From Adlercreutzia hattorii (GTDB taxonomy: Bacteria; Actinomycetota; Coriobacteriia; Coriobacteriales; Eggerthellaceae): 64,000 nt of DNA. Positions within the stretch are counted from its first letter, which is position 1. The number at the start of each line of letters is the position of its first letter. The stretch covers positions 248,001 through 312,000 of the forward strand of contig NZ_AP022829.1 in NCBI RefSeq assembly GCF_011405655.1, read 5' to 3'. This document shows, one piece after another, positions 60,026 to 64,000 of the stretch. The position numbers and the translations under genes are program-made. A model generated the notes under the pieces. That model saw only the letters and a program-made list of their open reading frames with translations, did not search any database and had not been told where the DNA came from.

Positions 60026-62044
60026 ATGGGAAATGACCAGGGCTTCATGCCCTCTAGCGTGCAGGAAGGAATCTCGCGCCGTAATTTCTTGACGGCTGGC
60101 GGTATTCTGGGCGCATCGACGATCGTCAGTTCTATGGTCGGCTGCGCTCCCAAAGAGCCATTAAGCGACACTGCGACAGCAGAATCCGACGCACCGTACT
60201 ATGACGACGCTCCTTCCCCGAATGCCGAGGACACGACGTCCAGCCTTGGCGAGAAGGCATTCGTCGAGAAGAAGTACTTCCCCGAGCAGCCCGCTCCGGA
60301 AACGACCGAGTACACGTGCGATGTGCTGGTCGTTGGATGCGGCTGGGCGGGCCTTCACGCTGCCGTGACCGCTGCCGATGCTGGCGCGTCGGTCGTGGTG
60401 GTCGACAAGGGACGCCCCGGCTATTCCGGCCTGTCCCCCTTCTCGCAGGGCGCGACCTACCACATCGAGGGCTATGACGACCGCGAAGCTTCCGTTACCG
60501 CCATGACCATGGCCGGCGAATACGTGGCGAACCTCGACTGGTTCAACCTGTGGCTCGACGAATCCGAATCCGTTGTCGAGCAGAACAAGGAATTCGGATT
60601 CATGGAAACCTACCCGTCGGCGACGGAGTCGGGCTATTGGGACAAATGGGATCCGAAGGGCTACCGCCGCGAGTTCGAAGATAAGATGCGTCAGCCCAAA
60701 TGGATGGGGGTTCTGGAAGACCGCGGCATCACAGTGGTGGAGCACACGATGCTGGTAGACCTCGTGACGACCGACGGAAAGGTGACGGGGGGTGTCGGCT
60801 TCCACACGAAGAGCGCGACGCCGATCACATTCAGCGCGAAGGCCGTGTGCCTGTGCACTGGCACTGGTTCGATGAAGTCGACCGGCTATCCTACCTCGGG
60901 CGACACTTTCGACGGCGAATACATGTGCACGAACCTGGGTCTGACGTTCGTGGGCAAGGAATTCGACGACTTCCATCAGACCGCATCGTACGCCCCCGGC
61001 AGCTACTATTACGACAATACCTGGGAGTATTCCGAGAACATGAACGGCGCCAGCGTCGGCGCTACCATGGAAGGCATGAACGAGTACGTCGTCAAAAAGC
61101 TGAACAGCAAAATCAAGTATCGCAACATGTCCGTACTTCAGGGCCTGTCGCCTGTGGATGGATCCCAGTGGCAGAGCACCTTCACAGCCGCTTCAGTTAC
61201 GGGCCACGACGGCGATTCCTCCGACCCGGGTGATCGTGGATCCTTTACACGAAGCAAGGAGCGCGTCCGTGACATCTTCGGTGCTGCACCCGGCATGAAT
61301 AGCCAGATGAGCTGTGGCGTGTTCTGCGGCTGGGACGATACCGACGGCTTTACGGGGGTTCCCGGCTTGTACGTAGCTGGCAACGGCATCTACGGCTGCA
61401 TGGTCAACGGTGCGGTGTTTGCGGTGCAGACCAACCATCCCGGCTGCTGCGTCATGGGCAACCATGCTGGTGCCGCGGCTGCTGATTATGCTGCATCGAC
61501 CGAGATGGAGAGCCTTGACCAGGCGCAGGTAGATGCCATCGTCGAGGAGATTTTCGCTCCCAGCACGCGCGCCAAGGGCGTCGATCCCAACTGGGTCATC
61601 GAACGTCTGCGCGATATCCTTGTCGCTCCTGGCGTCCATGTGGTTAAGAACGAAAAGGCCCTGCAGGCAGCCTTGATGCAGATCGAGATCCTTCGCGACG
61701 ACTTCGTGCCTATGATGATGGGCTATACCGGCCACGACCTGCGCCTTTGCCTTGAGGCAAAGCACAAGTGCCGCTCGGCCGAGATGAAGGTGAAGGCCAA
61801 TCTGTTCCGTACTGAGAGCCGCGGGCTGCACTATCGCTCCGACTACGCCTTCCGCAACGACGAGGAATGGCTGTGCCACGTTGGCGTTTCGCTAGACGAG
61901 AACGGCGAGGTGGTATGCCGCAAGATCGATATCCCCGACTCCTGGAAGGGCGATACCTCCAAAAAGCACGAGGAGCGCTATCTGGTGCTGTTCCCTGGCG
62001 AGGCCGAGGCCCTGGGCATCGAAGTTGAAGAATCCGGGCGCTAA
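60026..62044 (+). CDS. Tat-exported FAD-dependent reductase (FrdA/Cgr-like flavoprotein)
   Basis: 672-residue protein. Tat motif SRRNFL (RR at 18-19) with a following hydrophobic stretch and a lipobox-like MVGC (Cys40), so it is probably exported folded and perhaps lipid-anchored. FAD-binding GCGWAGLHAAVTAADAG at about 104-120, then a large fumarate-reductase/APS-reductase-like body and a C-terminal Arg-rich helical domain. Start ATG 60026 follows gaaagggg. Gut Eggerthellaceae use many such enzymes to reduce diet-, host- or drug-derived compounds with periplasm-side electron flow. The substrate is not evident. Its partner is the ferredoxin immediately downstream, which is unlike the cytochrome partner of Cgr2. 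Confidence 0.85.
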   Translation: MGNDQGFMPSSVQEGISRRNFLTAGGILGASTIVSSMVGCAPKEPLSDTATAESDAPYYDDAPSPNAEDTTSSLGEKAFVEKKYFPEQPAPETTEYTCDVLVVGCGWAGLHAAVTAADAGASVVVVDKGRPGYSGLSPFSQGATYHIEGYDDREASVTAMTMAGEYVANLDWFNLWLDESESVVEQNKEFGFMETYPSATESGYWDKWDPKGYRREFEDKMRQPKWMGVLEDRGITVVEHTMLVDLVTTDGKVTGGVGFHTKSATPITFSAKAVCLCTGTGSMKSTGYPTSGDTFDGEYMCTNLGLTFVGKEFDDFHQTASYAPGSYYYDNTWEYSENMNGASVGATMEGMNEYVVKKLNSKIKYRNMSVLQGLSPVDGSQWQSTFTAASVTGHDGDSSDPGDRGSFTRSKERVRDIFGAAPGMNSQMSCGVFCGWDDTDGFTGVPGLYVAGNGIYGCMVNGAVFAVQTNHPGCCVMGNHAGAAAADYAASTEMESLDQAQVDAIVEEIFAPSTRAKGVDPNWVIERLRDILVAPGVHVVKNEKALQAALMQIEILRDDFVPMMMGYTGHDLRLCLEAKHKCRSAEMKVKANLFRTESRGLHYRSDYAFRNDEEWLCHVGVSLDENGEVVCRKIDIPDSWKGDTSKKHEERYLVLFPGEAEALGIEVEESGR

Positions 62045-62071
62045 GCCTGCGACCCGTAGAGAGGAAAGACC

Positions 62072-62353
62072 ATGACTGTTGCAAGGAAGAGCGTCGAGGA
62101 ATGCATTGGTTGCGGGAACTGCGCGAACATCTGCCCCATGGATGTGTTCTATTTCGATTACGATGCGAATAAGTCCGTATGCCTTTATCCCGAGAACTGC
62201 CAGAGCTGCGGCCAATGCTACCTGGCTTGTCTCGGAGACGTGATCATCATGCTGGACACAGCCTACGAGTTCGCGCCAACGCCGATGAGGGGTTTGCGCA
62301 CGTTCTCCCAGTTCATGCCTGAAGAGGAAGAGGAGGACGGTAAAAAGGGTTAG
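62072..62353 (+). CDS. Two-cluster ferredoxin-like electron carrier
   Basis: 93-residue protein with two 4Fe-4S motifs: Cys11, 14, 17, 21 and Cys43, 46, 49, 53, each ending in the normal C(P/L) turn. The layout and acidic C-terminal tail (EEEEEDGKKG) resemble the beta subunit of APS-reductase-type enzymes. It starts 27 bases after the flavoprotein stop, with gaggaaag upstream, so it is the likely electron donor subunit. It has no Tat or Sec signal of its own and would have to travel with the flavoprotein or act inside. Confidence 0.88.
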   Translation: MTVARKSVEECIGCGNCANICPMDVFYFDYDANKSVCLYPENCQSCGQCYLACLGDVIIMLDTAYEFAPTPMRGLRTFSQFMPEEEEEDGKKG

Positions 62354-62411
62354 TCGTCCGCCGCCGACATGGCGGAATCAAAGGCTGCGCTCTCTCCGGC
62401 ACGCAGCCGCC

Positions 62412-62447
62412 ACGGGCGCGGAGCCGACGGGTTCCGCGCCCGTTTTG
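62412..62447 (+). terminator. Terminator after the flavoprotein/ferredoxin operon
   Basis: ACGGGCGCGGA (62412-62422) pairs perfectly with TCCGCGCCCGT (62433-62443), then TTTT. About 60 bases after the ferredoxin stop. Confidence 0.92.
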
Positions 62448-62536
62448 CATCGGGGAAGGACATCCCACTTTGGGGAAGCGGGCCACTCAAACCCAGCCGT
62501 TGACGACTCGGACAGCCGCCCGGCCCCGCGCATCTC

Positions 62537-63202
62537 CTAGCCCGCCCGCAGGATCGCCTGGGCCTCCTCGCACTGGGTCGCGAGGAGGTCGTACAGCTCC
62601 TCGATCTTCGGATTCAGACGCGCCGACTCCCGCGCGTACGTCTTGCGGTAGAGGAAGTAGGCGCCGACGCAGCCCGCGATGCCGACGATGCCGACGACCA
62701 CGCCGATCGCCATGAGGCCGTCCCAGACCATGCTGCAGCACATCCCCGCGCCCAGGACGAGCGCGGCGGCGATGCCGAGCACGGAGGCGCGCACGGTCGC
62801 GGCGCGGGTCTTCTCGCTTCCCAGGCGGGAGATGGACGCGAGGGCGTCGTCCATGACGCGCTGGATCTTCGCGAGCTGCGCCTTCCCGCGCACCTTGCGG
62901 CTGCGGCGGAAGGAGAACGTCGTCTGGTTCCCGACAGCGCCCACCTGCTGGCCCGTCAGCTCGTACCCAAGGCTCCCGTAGCAGTCGATCGCAACCTGCG
63001 AGAGATCGCTCTCGACGGTCGTGCGCGCATACTCGTAGGACTGATAGCCGCCACCCGCCCAGGCGCTCTCTGCCTCTGCCGCGCCGCCGGGGCAACCGGC
63101 CGGGATCGCCGCGCGCTCGGCCGCGCCCTCGATGGGCTTCCCGCACTTCTCGCAGAAGGCGGCGTCTTCTTCTAGCCTGTTTCCGCAGTGCCTGCAATAC
63201 AT
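62537..63202 (-). CDS. Zinc-ribbon membrane protein
   Basis: 221-residue protein beginning with a zinc ribbon (Cys3, Cys6, Cys17, Cys20), then a beta-rich middle (ARTTVESDLSQVAIDCYGSLGYEL ... TTFSFRR), two hydrophobic segments at about 135-185, and an acidic helical tail. Start ATG 63202 is preceded by aaggagaa. Proteins of this kind are common in Coriobacteria and Firmicutes and have no fixed function; a role in envelope stress or membrane organisation is only a guess. It is divergent from the response regulator gene. Confidence 0.8.
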   Translation of the reverse strand: MYCRHCGNRLEEDAAFCEKCGKPIEGAAERAAIPAGCPGGAAEAESAWAGGGYQSYEYARTTVESDLSQVAIDCYGSLGYELTGQQVGAVGNQTTFSFRRSRKVRGKAQLAKIQRVMDDALASISRLGSEKTRAATVRASVLGIAAALVLGAGMCCSMVWDGLMAIGVVVGIVGIAGCVGAYFLYRKTYARESARLNPKIEELYDLLATQCEEAQAILRAG

Positions 63203-63279
63203 CTGGTTCTCCTTCCAACGCGATGCCCTAAAATGAGATCAGGGATCCTTCCGAACGTCCCCATCGTGGACCTTCGAGA

Positions 63280-63339
63280 TAAACGATCCGTAAACTCCCG
63301 ATAAACTCGGCGATTTACGTCTCGTTTATCTTCCGTTTA
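63280..63339. promoter_or_regulatory. Helically phased TAAAC repeat array
   Basis: TAAAC at 63280, 63291 and 63302 (11-bp period), then the inverted form GTTTA at 63324 and 63335 (again 11 bp apart), with a related TTTAC at 63314. It lies 50-110 bases before the response regulator start. This is the layout expected for cooperative binding of OmpR-family dimers, so autoregulation by the next gene is likely. Confidence 0.6.
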
Positions 63340-63389
63340 CCTTCGTGTGGTTTCATGGCCCGCAGACGAGCAAACCAGAGAGGAGCGTC

Positions 63390-64000
63390 GTGGCACGAAT
63401 ACTGGTGGTCGAAGACGACCGCAACGCGAACAGACTCTTGTGCGCCGTGCTGCGCAAGGACGGCCACGAGGCGCTCTCGGCCGCGGACGGGCGGGAGGCA
63501 CTCGGCATCCTCGACGGGCAGCACGTCGACCTCATAGTGAGCGACCTCATGATGCCGAACCTGAACGGCATGGAGCTGGTCCGTCGGCTGCGCGAGGCCG
63601 GCTGGGACGTCCCCGTGCTGATCCTCACCGCCCGGGAGGAGGCCGAGGTGCTCCACGCGGGCTTTCTGGCGGGAGCAGACGACTACCTGACCAAGCCCGC
63701 CGACCTGAAGGAGCTCGTCTTGCGCGTGCGCGCCCTCCTGCGCCGTGCGGGCGCGACCGGCCCGGACAGGCTCGTCGTGGGAGCGACCGTGCTCGACCCG
63801 GCCCAAATGACCGTTGAGCGGGGAGGGACCAAGACGGTTCTGCCCCCGAAGGAGTTCCAGCTCCTGTTCAAGCTGCTCTCGAACCCCGGGCGCGCCTACA
63901 CGAGGATGCAGCTCCTCGACGAGATATGGGGATGGGACACCGAGAGCGCGGAGGCGACCGTGAACGTGCACGTAAACAGGCTTCGATCGCGGTTCGCGGA
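63390..64000 (+). CDS. OmpR-family response regulator (3' end outside window)
   Basis: 203 residues visible. Receiver domain with acidic pocket (VVEDD), phosphoacceptor Asp52 (LIVSDLMMPN), T80 and Lys102 (LTKPAD); then the winged-helix DNA-binding domain (VLPPKEFQLLFKLLSNPGRAYTRMQLLDEIWG ... TVNVHVNRLR), cut at base 64000 close to its end. GTG start at 63390 with aggagcg upstream. A sensor kinase gene probably follows outside the window. The phased repeat just upstream is a probable binding site. Confidence 0.93.
   Translation, partial: MARILVVEDDRNANRLLCAVLRKDGHEALSAADGREALGILDGQHVDLIVSDLMMPNLNGMELVRRLREAGWDVPVLILTAREEAEVLHAGFLAGADDYLTKPADLKELVLRVRALLRRAGATGPDRLVVGATVLDPAQMTVERGGTKTVLPPKEFQLLFKLLSNPGRAYTRMQLLDEIWGWDTESAEATVNVHVNRLRSRFA

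Overview
The window looks like a Gram-positive, high-GC gut actinobacterium of the Coriobacteriia/Eggerthellaceae type. This is an inference from three things: a LuxR-type regulator fused to a multi-helix membrane domain, next to a Tat-exported FAD reductase with a ferredoxin; high-GC housekeeping-type genes; and IS256/IS21 elements with strong GC bias. No rRNA or species marker is present, so the genus is not settled.

Region 1 (1-2237) is the end of a dipeptide/nickel/opine-type ABC importer. Region 2 (2247-34605) is a large thiazoline-type nonribosomal peptide (metallophore) locus related in parts list to yersiniabactin/pyochelin but with a different architecture. The minus-strand operon reads NRPS A (ArCP and three Cy-A-PCP modules), NRPS B (Cy-A-MT-PCP-TE), a saccharopine-dehydrogenase-like reductase, a thiazolinyl imide reductase, a DASS/SLC13 membrane carrier (broken by an IS256 copy), and a type II thioesterase. 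Divergent from it is an aryl-acid AMP ligase, then a TetR regulator, two half-ABC transporters of the YbtP/YbtQ/Irt type, and a DtxR-like regulator. A supply cassette follows: metK, cysteine synthase, ahcY and an Sfp-type phosphopantetheinyl transferase. Read together, the genes activate an aryl acid, add and cyclise four cysteines, reduce and methylate rings, release the chain, and make or recycle the cysteine, SAM and holo-carrier proteins needed. No PKS module and no salicylate synthase are present here. Three adenylation-domain segments of NRPS A are nearly identical at nucleotide level (up to 2.16 kb), showing very recent duplication or gene conversion.

Region 3 (34606-52724) is a mobile-element zone: a second IS256 copy, an integrase/excisionase/sigma-like/PemK module ending at a tRNA-Gly(CCC), an intact IS21-type element with a third small ORF, a parA(frameshifted)-parB-replication protein module with a strongly structured leader, and a nested pile of two more IS21-type elements and a third IS256 copy. 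Region 4 (52656-58156) holds an AAA ATPase/subtilase pair resembling IetAS with an XRE regulator, and an AlbA_2-type protein. Region 5 (58302-64000) is chromosomal-looking: the LuxR regulator, Tat flavoprotein and ferredoxin, a zinc-ribbon membrane protein, and an OmpR-type response regulator cut by the window end.

All calls were made by reading the sequence and its translations; no database search was run. GC statements and alignments are by eye.
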